This document shows positions 23,601 through 30,571 of a DNA stretch of 64,000 bases, piece by piece (positions within the stretch are counted from its first letter, which is position 1; the number at the start of each line of letters is the position of its first letter). The notes below the pieces were generated by a model, which made no database searches, was not told the DNA's origin, and saw nothing but the letters and a program-made list of their open reading frames with translations. The DNA comes from Ectocarpus siliculosus (taxonomy: Eukaryota > Sar > Phaeophyceae > Ectocarpales > Ectocarpaceae), in the NCBI GenBank assembly GCA_000310025.1, contig FN649738.1, forward strand, positions 1,424,758-1,488,757. The letters are read 5' to 3'. A program made the translations under genes and the position numbers.

Positions 23601-23679
23601 TTGCACGAAGGCGGAAAGGAAGATACCTGCGACGAGAGGGAGACAAAGGGACAGCAACAAAAGAAGCGAGTGGCTTCAA
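1495..23679 (-). CDS. LRR receptor-like gene, block 1 (multi-exon span)
   Basis: This entry gives the span of the gene model; its exons are listed separately. In transcription order it has an N-terminal LRR-cap exon, eleven 72-nt exons of one 24-residue LRR each, then exons for a helical region, a coiled coil and a Cys-rich end. Introns of 160 bp to over 2 kb separate them. LRR exons are all phase 1-1, so any can be gained or lost without frame loss. The chain from the last LRR exon (12473) through 10965-11368, 10550-10717, 10294-10413 and 10022-10178 is phase-consistent. Further downstream the order is conserved in block 2 but phases are not all resolved, so more than one gene is possible. 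I found no P-loop, ROC-COR GTPase or kinase motif. LRRs of this kind usually bind ligands; a pathogen-receptor role is inference. Confidence 0.6.
2214..2640 (-). CDS. conserved coding block, frame ambiguous, block 1
   Basis: This segment has only two substitutions against block 2 over about 370 bp, far fewer than the surrounding sequence. Two minus-strand frames are open in both copies: one of about 149 codons (contains QRAGFGGDPKNKAFT) and one of about 114 codons (contains ENVLKVPHLFPGTF). The two substitutions are conservative (D/E, V/L) in the shorter frame and radical (R/G, C/S) in the longer one, which slightly favours the shorter. I recognise no domain. Confidence 0.45.
2660..2897 (-). 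mobile_element. 238-bp insertion with (TTG)n end, block 1 only
   Basis: Block 2 reads straight through gactgacctgagaagac (about 42276), whereas block 1 has 238 extra bases here, flanked by ACCTG at 2655-2659 and 2893-2897. One end is a (TTG)n run, which on the minus strand is an (AAC)n 3' tail. A short retroposon on the minus strand with a 5-bp target duplication is the simplest reading. Confidence 0.55.
3526..3757 (+). CDS. possible plus-strand exon, conserved in block 2
   Basis: An acceptor-like AG (tag in block 1, cag in block 2) precedes TTCGTTTGA, and both copies end at a TAG at the same codon. The frame holds RCNDCEREYQH followed by HSSKC, a possible small zinc-binding motif. A second plus-strand frame (contains NARKRGRKSEG) is also open and shows slightly more synonymous than replacement changes between the blocks, and a minus-strand frame is open too. 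The coding frame is undecided. Confidence 0.3.
4263..4587 (-). CDS. conserved minus-strand exon, intact in block 1
   Basis: Comparing the two blocks by hand, the frame containing SMLAFLHARS and VEDSRTVRCRLPDMLV shows about six synonymous and two replacement changes, so it looks like genuine coding sequence. In block 1 it is continuous; in block 2 a 2-nt insertion breaks it. It is a mixed hydrophobic segment with no domain I know. The 5' limit is probably an acceptor at the cacatcag near 4585. The donor is uncertain; one candidate GT lies in the CATGGTTTTG near 4295. Confidence 0.45.
4834..4992 (-). CDS. possible helical exon, block 1
   Basis: A pyrimidine-rich acceptor (cttccctcacag) precedes the frame CTQELLCWMSQDSTSE, which continues through TLIDLRRVVSESMGY. 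Three of seven differences from block 2 are synonymous. The 3' end is either the TAA at 4834 or an upstream donor at AAA|gtatgg. Function unknown. Confidence 0.35.
   Translation of the reverse strand, partial: CTQELLCWMSQDSTSEHPASFARTLSTLIDLRRVVSESMGYITHYITCAIKK
5320..5420 (-). CDS. short helical exon ending in TAG, block 1
   Basis: The acceptor gcatcag leads into a phase-1 exon containing SNDLVPQNELREILAL and DELLRERS, and a TAG in the same place in both blocks. The acceptor context and the start resemble those of the coiled-coil exon at 6103-6258, so the two may be duplicates. Probably a short amphipathic helix; it could end a transcript. Confidence 0.45.
5421..6102. other. intron or intergenic sequence, block 1
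   Basis: Open frames here differ between the blocks and have no consistent splice signals. I see no supportable exon. Confidence 0.4.
6103..6258 (-). CDS. coiled-coil exon, block 1
   Basis: A 156-nt exon, phase 1 to 1, runs from the acceptor gtacatcag to the donor AAAT|gtacgt. Its product includes GQLAEAVELLKEVHSKNDEL, a strongly heptad-like, charged helix. The length is identical in block 2 (45486-45641), with four conservative replacements. It is probably an oligomerisation segment. Confidence 0.6.
6849..6917 (-). CDS. 69-nt helical exon, block 1
   Basis: The exon lies between the acceptor ctag and the donor AGAG|gtaaat, is phase 1-1 and encodes 23 residues including TALDDFLERAQERG. The block 2 counterpart (46246-46314) has the same length and splice sites. 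Family unknown. Confidence 0.5.
7391..7499 (-). CDS. conserved exon, block 1
   Basis: After the acceptor gtgtag the frame reads WHALWKFSGWSKRNK and HLVGKYSVVENVYN. Three of six differences from block 2 are synonymous. Divergence rises sharply after VYN, which places the donor at about AATG|gtgg. I do not recognise a domain. Confidence 0.45.
7778..7937 (-). CDS. conserved exon with VDVHRPMS motif, block 1
   Basis: The frame contains HVDVHRPMSTFDTSM and VFQMKILNKKVMKPG and ends at a strong donor, AGCG|gtaagt. Four changes against block 2 are synonymous. The 5' limit is uncertain, because the sequences just upstream (block 1 about 11 bp longer) differ between the blocks. Function unknown. Confidence 0.55.
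8074..8469 (-). CDS. coiled-coil exon with 14-residue repeats, block 1
   Basis: The frame opens with MMDPQVKVLVG (ATG at 8467-8469, or acceptor ccccag before GTGAAAG at 8454) and ends at the donor GAG|gtacgg. It contains a Ser/Ala-rich linker, then three 14-residue repeats: GLEASHAKHVELES, GLEAAKEENARLKY and GLEAANAKNAKLES. This is a parallel coiled coil with Leu at heptad positions. Block 2 lacks exactly one heptad. The ATG leaves open that a separate transcript begins here. Confidence 0.6.
9082..9474 (-). CDS. 131-codon conserved exon, block 1
   Basis: A clear acceptor (ttacatttcag) and donor (AAG|gtaaag) bound a phase 0-0 exon of 393 nt, the same length as in block 2. The product is basic and includes SKKWRTTSRITSM, HIDSSHRGRR and GKRHLQTLLKAV. 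At least six of the differences between the blocks that I checked are synonymous in this frame and about three are not, so it is the coding frame. A second open frame (contains ATEEAVMDWFVEEV) is then a shadow. Family not recognised. Confidence 0.6.
9475..10021. other. intron, block 1, with one conserved open segment
   Basis: Around 9740-9810 the minus frame LALLKIVDDPERYD is conserved in block 2 (LALLKIVDDPERCH), but no convincing donor is visible. A missed small exon here could explain the phase mismatch between the exons at 10022 and 9474. Confidence 0.35.
10022..10178 (-). CDS. conserved exon after the LRRs, block 1
   Basis: The exon runs from the acceptor ctctggcag to the donor GAGG|gtgagg. 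It includes ICDIAPDSTDCCLLARTLAL and a Gly/Thr-rich tail. The length is 157 nt in both blocks (phase 0 to 1). It is helical at the start, with a paired Cys. Family unknown. Confidence 0.5.
10294..10413 (-). CDS. 40-codon hydrophobic-helix exon, block 1
   Basis: Phase 0-0, from the acceptor cctcttgcag to the donor AAG|gtgagc. The product AVPVVSGLAGLAAAALKAGD is an Ala/Gly/Leu-rich helix that could be membrane-associated or amphipathic. Only one residue differs from block 2 (E/Q). Confidence 0.6.
10550..10717 (-). CDS. 56-codon exon after the LRRs, block 1
   Basis: Phase 0-0 from the acceptor ggtgcgcag to the donor ACG|gtgagt. It includes NEDIQRRELALPPG and LCNAYLAASVVCSSLVC, a hydrophobic Cys-containing helix that may span a membrane. 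A 1-nt difference between the blocks lies just upstream and is harmless if this acceptor is used. Confidence 0.55.
10965..11368 (-). CDS. linker and helical exon after the LRRs, block 1
   Basis: The acceptor gcaactcag joins it in phase 1 to the last LRR exon. It ends in phase 0 at GTG|gtgagc (404 nt). A polar Gln/Glu/Ser-rich linker is followed by a helix with LEQVRQLVEALDINR and GELNRLVAMAEDLGDM. It has the same length as in block 2, where a stop codon interrupts it. It probably connects the LRR ectodomain to the helical C-terminal part. Confidence 0.6.
11623..11658. repeat. (AG)n microsatellite
   Basis: An uninterrupted AG dinucleotide run of about 36 bp inside an intron of block 1. Block 2 has an interrupted, shorter version near 51025-51060. 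Confidence 0.9.
12473..12544 (-). CDS. LRR exon 11 (last), block 1
   Basis: 72 nt, phase 1-1, cag acceptor and ACCG|gtgagg donor. It encodes GSIPHEFGALRNVKTL, with HVDS before the conserved N-x-L-T-G. The paralog at 51978 differs mainly at the variable positions of the LRR. Confidence 0.85.
12545..14255. other. intron, block 1
   Basis: It holds conserved but apparently non-coding sequence. Near 13310 a decayed LRR relic is readable (GELKKVNVT in one frame, no intact splice pair), and a decayed NxLTG-like end lies near 13195. Confidence 0.5.
14256..14327 (-). CDS. LRR exon 10, block 1
   Basis: 72 nt, phase 1-1. It encodes GPIPKALGALSKLDIL, then VINGNKLTG. Paralog at 53775-53846. Confidence 0.85.
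15087..15316. mobile_element. MITE with AGGGCCGTTTTAA inverted ends, block 1
   Basis: An AT-rich 230-bp element. The right end reads ttaaaacggccct and the left end is a mutated gaagccgttttaa. Inside are nested inverted motifs of ttggaa/ttccaa type. The copy at 54614-54841 has perfect ends, so insertion preceded the block duplication. Confidence 0.6.
15600..15866 (-). mobile_element. tRNA-derived SINE, block 1 intron
   Basis: On the minus strand an A-box-like TCGTCTAGTGGTAACC and a B-box AGTTCGAGTCCCC open the element. A body with TTCTCGCGATAA follows, and an A-rich tail ends it near 15605-15630. The acceptor stem does not pair as in a working tRNA. It is the same family as 925-1258 and is shared with block 2. 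Confidence 0.6.
16657..16728 (-). CDS. LRR exon 9, block 1 (type C)
   Basis: 72 nt, phase 1-1. It encodes GSIPGVLGGLGKLERL, then GLSGNALSG. Splice sites cag and TCTG|gtgagg. Paralog at 56282. Confidence 0.85.
16894..16965 (-). CDS. LRR exon 8, block 1 (type B)
   Basis: 72 nt, phase 1-1. It encodes GPIPEALGALSELTRL, then SVDRNKLTG. Its paralog at 56522 carries two compensating indels. Confidence 0.85.
18126..18197 (-). CDS. LRR exon 7, block 1 (type A)
   Basis: 72 nt, phase 1-1. It encodes GSIPGELGGLRKVQIL, then RLDGNQLTG. It is paired with an intact type B exon 163 bp upstream in transcription (18360). Confidence 0.85.
18360..18431 (-). CDS. LRR exon 6, block 1 (type B)
   Basis: 72 nt, phase 1-1. 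It encodes GSIPQALGALTEVRNL, then DIGDNKLTG. No exact counterpart is visible in block 2, where type A exons are followed by relics. Confidence 0.85.
19572..19643 (-). CDS. LRR exon 5, block 1 (type A)
   Basis: 72 nt, phase 1-1. It encodes GSIPGELGGLGNMQTL, then RLDGNQLTG. It is nearest to 57750-57821 in block 2. Confidence 0.85.
19802..19855 (-). pseudogene. LRR exon relic, block 1
   Basis: It sits where a type B exon would pair with exon 5. The donor (G|gtgagg) survives and KLKKL is readable, but the GxIP half is gone, the rest is frameshifted and no acceptor context remains. The same relic occurs three times in block 2. Confidence 0.55.
20951..21022 (-). CDS. LRR exon 4, block 1 (type C, GC donor)
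   Basis: 72 nt, phase 1-1. It encodes GSIPGVLGGLGKLKHL, then GLHGNQLSG. The donor is TCAG|gcaaga, a GC-AG intron; block 2 counterparts have gtaaga. Confidence 0.8.
21186..21257 (-). CDS. LRR exon 3, block 1 (type B)
   Basis: 72 nt, phase 1-1. It encodes GPIPEVLGALSELKTL, then AMNDNNLTG. Confidence 0.85.
22387..22458 (-). CDS. LRR exon 2, block 1 (type C, GC donor)
   Basis: 72 nt, phase 1-1. It encodes GSIPGVLRALGKLEML, then FLHGNQLSG. The donor is TCAG|gcaaga. Confidence 0.8.
22617..22688 (-). CDS. LRR exon 1, block 1 (type B)
   Basis: 72 nt, phase 1-1. It encodes GPIPEALGALGELKTL, then VMPRNKLTG. It follows the N-terminal exon after a 651-bp intron. Confidence 0.85.
23340..23679 (-). CDS. 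N-terminal LRR-cap exon, block 1
   Basis: It encodes DRAALVALFRSTDGANW, a W-x-G-V-K core (TWKGVKVNHAGRVV) and LILPDNNLRG, then a donor CGCG|gtattg in phase 1. This is the cap that precedes plant- and stramenopile-type LRRs. The first in-frame ATG is at 23677-23679; the upstream 35 or so residues contain a 63-bp in-frame duplication and no clear signal peptide. A different frame (ATG at 23660) would give a good signal peptide but does not join the cap. The start is therefore uncertain, and an upstream exon is possible. Confidence 0.75.
23500..23625 (-). repeat. 63-bp tandem duplication in the first exon
   Basis: atggaagacacctgctccga recurs at 23504 and 23567 with a few mismatches. The period is 63 bp (21 codons), giving two copies of RSSPSEQVSS in the protein. 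Confidence 0.8.
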
Positions 23680-26458
23680 TACCTATGGTCAGACTTCCGG
23701 AATGCCAAATCGTATGGCGCTCGGTTACATGACAGTGGCTATGTTGCGACGAGGTTCAGTGGGAAAACTCGTTAAACCTTCTGGCTCTAGATCATGGGAC
23801 CAAATCTGCCGGGAGTGACCAAACGTACAGCAATACTGAAGTGAAACCGTATAGTAGTGAGTACATCAAACAAGACGGGAGGGACTGTTGAACCTTTGTC
23901 GCGTGATCATTGAAGGAAAGAAACATGGCAGGAGGAAACATACAGACATCCTCGTGTGTGAGCCCGTCGGGTCCTCAAGCGGATATACCGGATGGCTTGG
24001 ACTGGCGCCCAGAGCACATGGTACGAAACAAACCAACGTGAAGAACGCGGGGCATGATTCCTTCGATGACTTCGGTGGAATCCTCTCAATGAGGCCGATG
24101 CAAGGTGCCTCCACAGCGAGATTCCTCGCGCAAGACGACTTCAGTTGGGACCAGGGCGTCGGATTCTCCGGGTTTGGTGAACATAAGTGCCACGTCAATC
24201 AACACATGGTGTCGGTCGGTTTTGCCACCATACGCCACGAATCGATTTCAGCATGCTTTCAACATCGACTCGTCACCACAATATATACACTCGTGGGTGT
24301 GCATTTGGAAAAACATGAACCAGGTACGTATTCTGTGCAATCACATTTGCTGCTTAAGTGCACATACATGAACTTCGACGTTGATCGCGCACTTTCTTAC
24401 GGGTGGCCAATGGGCGCCTGGCGATACGGTGGGTGTGGATCTTAGAACCTGATTATCGTTTGTTCCGTGCATTCGACTTTCACAACAAGACGGGTGTCGC
24501 AAGCATCGTAGCAGCAGGACAGAGGGAGAGATCTACCATCACTCTACTTGATGCTTGGCGTACGTACACAAGGTTCGACGTGGATTGTGCTTTTGTGGAC
24601 GAATTTCCAACGGGGTGCCTTGCGTGTGGGTCTTACAACCTGAGGCCCATTTGTTCATGGCGTGTGGTCGACCATCACCACATCATTCTCCCTCCCCTTG
24701 AAAACTTGCAAAATATGGCGATTGAAGTGTGCCCCATTCGGGGGCCGAGGGTACCTTGCCCGTTTGCGTCGGTGATGGGTTGAAACGCGGTAGCTATCCT
24801 TTGGTGGGGTATAGTGAGCATGCCAATGTCCAACGCTCCACCCCAGCCCCATTCTGTGCCCACTCGGCCTGTGGTGGGTGCACAATATTCTGCCACGCAC
24901 GGGCTCGCGCAAAACTAGGCTTGCCGAGATTGCACATCATGAGCGAAAGAAATGTTTCATGGTCGAAAGAGCCCTCTACCTCGTCGCGAAAGAAAGTTCT
25001 TGGCGTCATAAATGAGGTATCGAGTGTATCCTCTGCTGGTGATGCAGCATCTGCACATATTCAAGCAGGGACTTACTCACCGGGGCGTGATCACAAAGTT
25101 AAGTATCATCGGCTGGGACCAAAGGTATCGTGTGGTTGTTGTGTGCTTTCCTCCCGTCTACTCTGTTGTGGCGCCAGTCTACGCCTTTCGGTACACCTGG
25201 TACATTTCACGCACAAGCCAGGGTCACACCGGAGGCAGTAAAACAACGGATCTGTTTGTATTTTTGCTCTGTATTTCCCTTCGCGGTGCTTTCCTTCAGC
25301 TTTAACGCGAGAAGAGTTTGCTTTTACTCACGACTGCGCAGTTCAGGTTGCAATTGGGATACAGACTTTTGAAGTCGGCCTGCAAATCATCACCGTTTGA
25401 ACCCTTTTGAAACTCAACAACCCTAACACTCGTAGGGCGCTCTTGCAGTTCTAGCGCCACTCGCTGACAGGACGGGGTCCTCGATCCTTACAAGAACACG
25501 ACGGGTCCATCGCTAAATATCTACAGAAAAACGTCGGGGACAATAGTGCGATGAGTTTTATCCGTTAGGCAAGAATCGCTGCGCGATCCCTGCCGGATGA
25601 ACATATAGCCCCAACGGCCAACGGCAAACAAGCATCCAGGTCGCCCCGGTGGTGTGAAAAATGCGCAACCTCGCCTACGCTACTGTTTAGCAGCAGGTTG
25701 CGTCGTGGGTTTGCATCTCTCTTGGGAGTGAAAAATATGCAATTTCAGGCCGGAGAGCGACTACTTACTTCGTGAGGCAAGGACTGCTGTTGCATCCTTC
25801 ATCTCGCGTCAAAATGCGACGGCAGGGACCGCAATTAAGGGCGCGTTATGCAAAGAAAAAAACAGTACTTGTCTGTATAACCCCGACTGGTACGCTGTGT
25901 TGTACTGCCATCCATTTTATCCTGGACGTCGGTAACCATACGCCTTATCAGCCTCACACTGGAGAAGGCGACACAGAAGTTTTTCCTCCGCTCTCTGTGC
26001 TTGCCTTGCTTAATTGATTGATTAACCATTGTCGCGGCAACGTTCAGCCGCCGTTCCTTTCCCTCGTCAACCGTAAAGTCGAATATTTGAGTACACACGA
26101 AGTTATCGCTCTCGACAACTCTCCTATCGCATGTATTAGAAATAATGAAATAATGAAATAATTCCCAGTGTTCGTGTGACCGCTGTGGCGAGATTAAACC
26201 CACGTCAACGTCAGCAGTCAGCTGGTGGGTCAGAGAAGGTCAAGGTTGTGCGACCGAGAAAACAAAAAAAACATAATACGTGCGTGGTGCGTGGTGAGTC
26301 GTTGGCCTGGGACCCGAAAACCGTCTGCTTCAGTTGGACCGGTGTGGATACTACATAGATAGATAGCTAAGCAGAGGCCGGCGTTGTTTAAAGGCACAGA
26401 CAATCAATATTGCGGACTTCGGAAATACAAAGCAGAAAAAACCATTTATTTGGAGATA
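23680..26458. other. spacer between block 1 and the transposon flank
   Basis: It has several open frames on both strands up to 185 codons, none with a recognisable domain or paralog. Two segments (24375-24430 and 24570-24620) share a loose motif, FDVDRALSYG / FDVDCAFVDE, which may be a decayed repeat. At 25215-25320 the tail part of the SINE family occurs without a head. It probably includes the promoter of the block 1 gene, but I see no element I can name. Confidence 0.4.
25215..25320 (-). mobile_element. headless SINE fragment
   Basis: ccagggtcacac, an A-rich stretch (minus strand) and ctcttctcgcgtt align with the body and tail of the SINE at 15600-15866. No tRNA-like head is present. Confidence 0.4.
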
Positions 26459-26570
26459 TAATCACGACAGTAGTCGAACGGGATGCACAGACAACATTGC
26501 AGCCAAGCCAACGCGATTGCGCCAGAAAAAATCATGAGATAACACAACCGAACCTCAAATACCCGCCGCC
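26459..26570. repeat. left host flank of the transposon
   Basis: This is a near copy of 797-906, the sequence beyond the 3' end of block 1. It marks the duplicated host site in which the transposon sits. Confidence 0.8.
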
Positions 26571-26573
26571 CAT

Positions 26574-26872
26574 AGGCTTCTTGCAATAGCCCCGCCTTTT
26601 TTACAAAACGCCTGTGGGGGGGGGGGGCATACGCTTTTTTGGGTACTCTAAAACCAAGACGAATTGGGGAGGGCTTTTCAAAACTTGAAGCCGCTGGCTT
26701 GACAGCTGCGGAGGCCGTGACACCACTCACCGAACAACGATAACGCCAGGATAGGACAGCAGAACACTCCTACGCCCCTTGGCATGCTCTAGACATTCCC
26801 ATCACGAAGGAGAGCTCGGCGTACTGCTTCGTTTTAGTCAGCTCATTTAGCGGCGAGATTTGGGGACTCCGC
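26574..26872 (+). repeat. left terminal inverted repeat
   Basis: It matches the reverse complement of 40563-40860 with only a few mismatches and small indels (a G-run length difference, actcac/acttac). Identity stops abruptly after ggggactccgc. Confidence 0.9.
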
Positions 26873-27037
26873 GCAGAATTTTTGATTTTTGAATTTACAT
26901 CACGTGAAATTTAAATCAAACTGCAAGACCGTAGCCGCCGCCCGGCCTGCTTCGGTGGTGCATCAGCGCGCGCACACGCACAGCGCCCGGCAGAAGAGTC
27001 ACGTAGGGTTAAACGGGGGTGGTCTAGGGTTAGGACC

Positions 27038-27256
27038 ATGGCCCTTCCATCGCAAGCCGGCGGTGCTGCAGGGGCGGAAGCCGATGGGTCGGCTCGTTGC
27101 TACATCCTGGGAGGCTGTATCTGCGCAGGCCTTCCCGGTGGCCAACACCACTGCAGAACGTGTGGCCACCTCGTCCACAACCGTGCCTGCAGTATCTCCT
27201 CGGCACCGATGACAGCAGTGACGCTGGAATTTTCTGCGGGGGCCTCGCCTGCATGA
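27038..27256 (+). CDS. Cys/His-rich exon, transposon left arm
   Basis: The frame gives CYILGGCICAGLPGG and HHCRTCGHLVHNRAC, a likely zinc-binding (treble-clef or PHD-like) motif. A final FCGGLAC pair lies in another frame just downstream, so a frameshift or tiny intron may separate the halves. The family is not identified. Confidence 0.35.
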   Translation: MALPSQAGGAAGAEADGSARCYILGGCICAGLPGGQHHCRTCGHLVHNRACSISSAPMTAVTLEFSAGASPA

Positions 27257-27478
27257 CGACCATGGGCGAGGAGGACAAGTCTAGGCAGATAGCTGCCGGG
27301 CAGAGAGCTCGCATTGAGAGAGATGAGCGGCAGAGAGCCGAGCGCGAGCAACGATGCGGCGCAGGGGATCGTTGCGTTGGTGGAGCTGACAAGATCTGCG
27401 CTTCGTCCTCTTGCTGTGGTTCCCGGCGCCACTTCAAATGTACGGGACTGCCGTGTCAGTCGGGCTGCTCGGCGGAAG
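27257..27478 (+). CDS. charged and Cys-rich exon, transposon left arm
   Basis: A basic/acidic helix (RIERDERQRAERE) is followed by CASSSCCGSRRHFKC and GLPCQSGC, another possible zinc cluster. The donor GAAG|gtgagc follows. A competing frame is open through the same donor. Low certainty. Confidence 0.3.
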
Positions 27479-27801
27479 GTGAGCTCGTGTATAGGAACAT
27501 GTTTACCAGGAGGGACGCCCTCCTTGGGCTGTTACTAGAATATGACAAATTTGAATATCACCGCTCGCTAACCACAGACCACAAGGACTACGCGCTTGGA
27601 TGTGGCTTCCAGTTTGAACTGCTTGTGTTTGTAGTGTCTCCACGGCAGGCTTGCTTCAGCCGGTTACACAGAACAGCGTAAGACCGTCCCCATGCAAAAT
27701 CCTCGTGCGTGATGCTCCTCCGTCGCGCTGCGATGAAACGAACCCCCTTTTTTCCCCTTCCTTTTTGCTCGTTTTTTGCCCATTGCTGTTTTTCGGGATA
27801 G

Positions 27802-27953
27802 CCAGCGGAGAGGACGACGTCACCGACCTCACTTCTGTACAAGGAAACGGGGACGAGGAGGAGGAGGAGGAGGGAGAGGAGGAGGAGGAGGAGGAGGAGG
27901 AGGACGGCCTGAATGCTGAGGCACAGGAAGGTGACCACAAGGCCTCTGCGTGA
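27802..27953 (+). CDS. acidic terminal exon, transposon left arm
   Basis: The acceptor cgggatag leads to a frame with EDDVTDLTSVQGNGD, then a long Glu tract from GAG repeats (27855-27905), and a TGA at 27951. Acidic tails are common in chromatin-associated proteins. The opposite-strand Ser-rich frame is its shadow. Confidence 0.35.
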
Positions 27954-29129
27954 TTGTCAGATGTCTTTGCCAGCAGACGGTGTTCCTCAACTTGACGAAG
28001 AAGTACCATGACTTTTCAAAGTGGAAAGCTACCGCTGCTGTACATTACCCTCGGGCCCCGGGCACTGATGCGCTGCAATTGTTCTTGACCACCCGTTGCG
28101 GTTAATCCAGATAATTCCGGGAACAGCGGTATCGCCGCGAGGCGGCCTGCCACGGGAGCGGCCGGTTCGGTAACGGGACAGGGCGCAGGAAATACACCGG
28201 TGTCGAAGGCCTCCAGTGGTGAGCGGAGCGGAACCTTCGCATGCCACGAGGCCCAAAATATCTGTCAGCATATCTACGTCATGTCGGTCGTGCGTCCTAT
28301 GCAGTTCTAAGTTAGTTGTGTGGTGGAGATCCCGCACTCATCGATGCGGAACGGACATGCAGAAATCTGATGATGAAGAATCGGAGGGCACCCCCTCCCG
28401 TCGCTTGAATCACGAAATCATGTCGGGGGTAGGCTAGCTCTCTCTTTATTTACTTACTATATCGTAGTGGTGCGAACACGTCTGCTGGCGAGGCTTAGTA
28501 AATAACGGTTTGAAAAACGTCGTGCACATCGGCACGGGCTTGTTTCCAATTTACACCCACAAACTTCGCCACACATCACGGGTGTTGGCTGTATTATCCA
28601 TGTCTAACCCGTCGAGGAGAGGGCGGCATTGAGGGTTACGTCTGCTTGTTGCAGTACGATGTGCTGTTCAGACCACAGCTTGGATTACCACCACCGAGTT
28701 GGCCTGAGAGAGGTATGCCCCCCCCCCCCTCCGCGGACTTGAGTTGAGCGGATAGGCGAGGCGTGGCGCATACCGTCATTGATGCATGCAGTACATAGGG
28801 CTGTGATAGTGTTTTGCACAGGGATACATGATGGGACGATATTTAGTTGTCCTTGGGGTAAAAATTGCGTTTTCTCGCGTGCGTAAGGATATTACGGACA
28901 CCACCGTATGTGCGTAGGCGTTTGCCAAAATCCATCGGTTAGGGTTAAACCAAGATATAACGAGTTCTTCAGTATGCCTAAATATCGTGGGTCAGCAGGC
29001 CCGACAAATACACGAGTTCAACAATGGGTAGGGGTGGTGTGTACGACATACACGCAACGCGTGTCAAAATCAACAACACCACGCATGCGCCTCTTGTACG
29101 GCTGACCCCATACTGCTGCACCATTGCAG
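27954..29129. other. unassigned stretch, transposon left arm
   Basis: Open frames on both strands at 28030-28440 (for example minus ACEGSAPLTTGGLRHRC) lack splice support. A C run lies at 28720. I see no exon I can defend. Confidence 0.35.
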
Positions 29130-29497
29130 CCAAGGGACGTCGCCGCAGCAGCAGCAGGAACGACGCCGACGTGCGAGGAGCTTCGTCGGGTGATGATGCG
29201 TCTGGCGGCCGGTCGACGCCCATAGGAAACAGGCGGAAGCGTACAACCGCTAACAAGACCCCGGCGTCATCGAATACCCGCAAGACAAGGCTAGCGAAGG
29301 AGGCAGAGGAGCAGGAGAAGTTGAAGACGTCCGTCATGCAGTTCAAGGCGGTAAAGCAGGGAATTTCGGACTGCTTCACTGCCCCGGAGTTCCTGCAAAG
29401 CTTGGTAGGTGCGCTCGCTCCGCATGCGACGGACGGGGCGGCGAAGAGGGCGATCGCGAGCGCCCTCGCGAAGGAGTCGCCCGCTTTGGTCGGATAG
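29130..29497 (+). CDS. basic, disordered then helical exon, transposon
   Basis: The acceptor ccattgcag opens a frame beginning KGRRRSSSRNDADV, then NRRKRTTANKTPASS and a coiled segment (KEAEEQEKLKTSVMQF). It ends at TAG 29495-29497. The composition suggests a nuclear DNA- or RNA-binding tail. Family unknown. Confidence 0.45.
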
Positions 29498-29844
29498 CGC
29501 CAAGACTAAGGGTGCCGCTGCTGAGCAAGCTATTATCACCAACCTCCTTACTCCGAAGGTCACGGCAGCATGCAAGGTGATGACTAAGAATGACCATGCG
29601 TTGGGACTTGAGTTTTTGGGTTGTCCCTAACTCTACGGCGATAAACTTGTTGGTCGCGTAGGTACGTCCTAGACGTCGACATCAGGACGACATGAAATGT
29701 GGTGGTGGTGTTTCTACTGCAACCTGGAAGTGGATGATATTTTGACGAAGTAGGTTGTACCGGGCTACGTCAATAACGAACGCTAATCTCTCACTGACGA
29801 CACCTGTGCGTCGTCATATCTTTCGTTTTTTACCGGATGTGCAG

Positions 29845-30024
29845 TCGTTAGATACCTCTGTGGAAGCCGCTACCAAGGTACTCCAGGAGAAGCCCGACGT
29901 TGCCCCTGCGCGAGGCTCTAGAGGGGTGAGGGAAGAAGAAGTCCCTGGAGTCGTATGCGATTTTGTGAAGCTGTGTGTAGACTGCAAGGCGGTTAAGGAG
30001 GAACAACTGCCAGCCTCATGCTGA
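29845..30024 (+). CDS. terminal exon, transposon
   Basis: A strong acceptor (cgttttttaccggatgtgcag, shown shortened as ttaccggatgtgcag) precedes SLDTSVEAATKVLQEKPDV and VCDFVKLCVDCKAV, with a TGA stop at 30022. It may belong with the preceding exon or a separate gene. No domain is recognised. Confidence 0.4.
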   Translation, partial: SLDTSVEAATKVLQEKPDVAPARGSRGVREEEVPGVVCDFVKLCVDCKAVKEEQLPASC

Positions 30025-30571
30025 CGCTGGCAATACCGTATTTCATCCAATGTACGAAAAAAAAAAGCTTTCCTGATGCGCTAAATAGTCGACATTGCTC
30101 ACGATGTCACTGTAGGACACTATAAGGAGGCGTCGTGTGTGCTGGCACGTTCGGGTTGTTGTGAGGGCAGAATAACCGAAGGCCAATGCAGTCTCTCGAA
30201 AAAATCCAACCCGTAGTCCAAACCGGAACCAACATTTTGAGCGGCCTCTTGTACAGCCGCCCCGTGCGCGCGAGAATCAACGGGTTCCGTTTTCCCGGTG
30301 CCCTCCGTCTGGCTACTGTGTCTCGGGTGCATTTATTTTGTTCTCTTGCGTATTTTTCGAACATCAATCTACACCAAAATGGGTTGGCACGTGCTCACCA
30401 AAAATTAACGGCCTTTGGGCCCCTTTAACGGGCTTTGGGTGATAGGTCGGGTGAAATGCGCTCGCCGGTGTTGAGGTCGTTATTGGGTGGGGGGTAGATA
30501 CTTGGACCTTTCTTGCCACGCAAGCTTTGCTGACGTGACTCCGCGACCGTTCGTCGAATCGCACCTCGCAG

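Noticed and set aside
23415..23660. Secreted small protein starting MLLSLCLPLVAG
   Set aside because: The frame overlaps the LRR-cap exon and becomes Arg/Thr-rich; no splice from it restores the cap frame. Kept only as an observation.
27656..28009. Minus-strand Ser/Leu-rich protein
   Set aside because: It is the complement of the GAG repeat that encodes the acidic tract on the plus strand.
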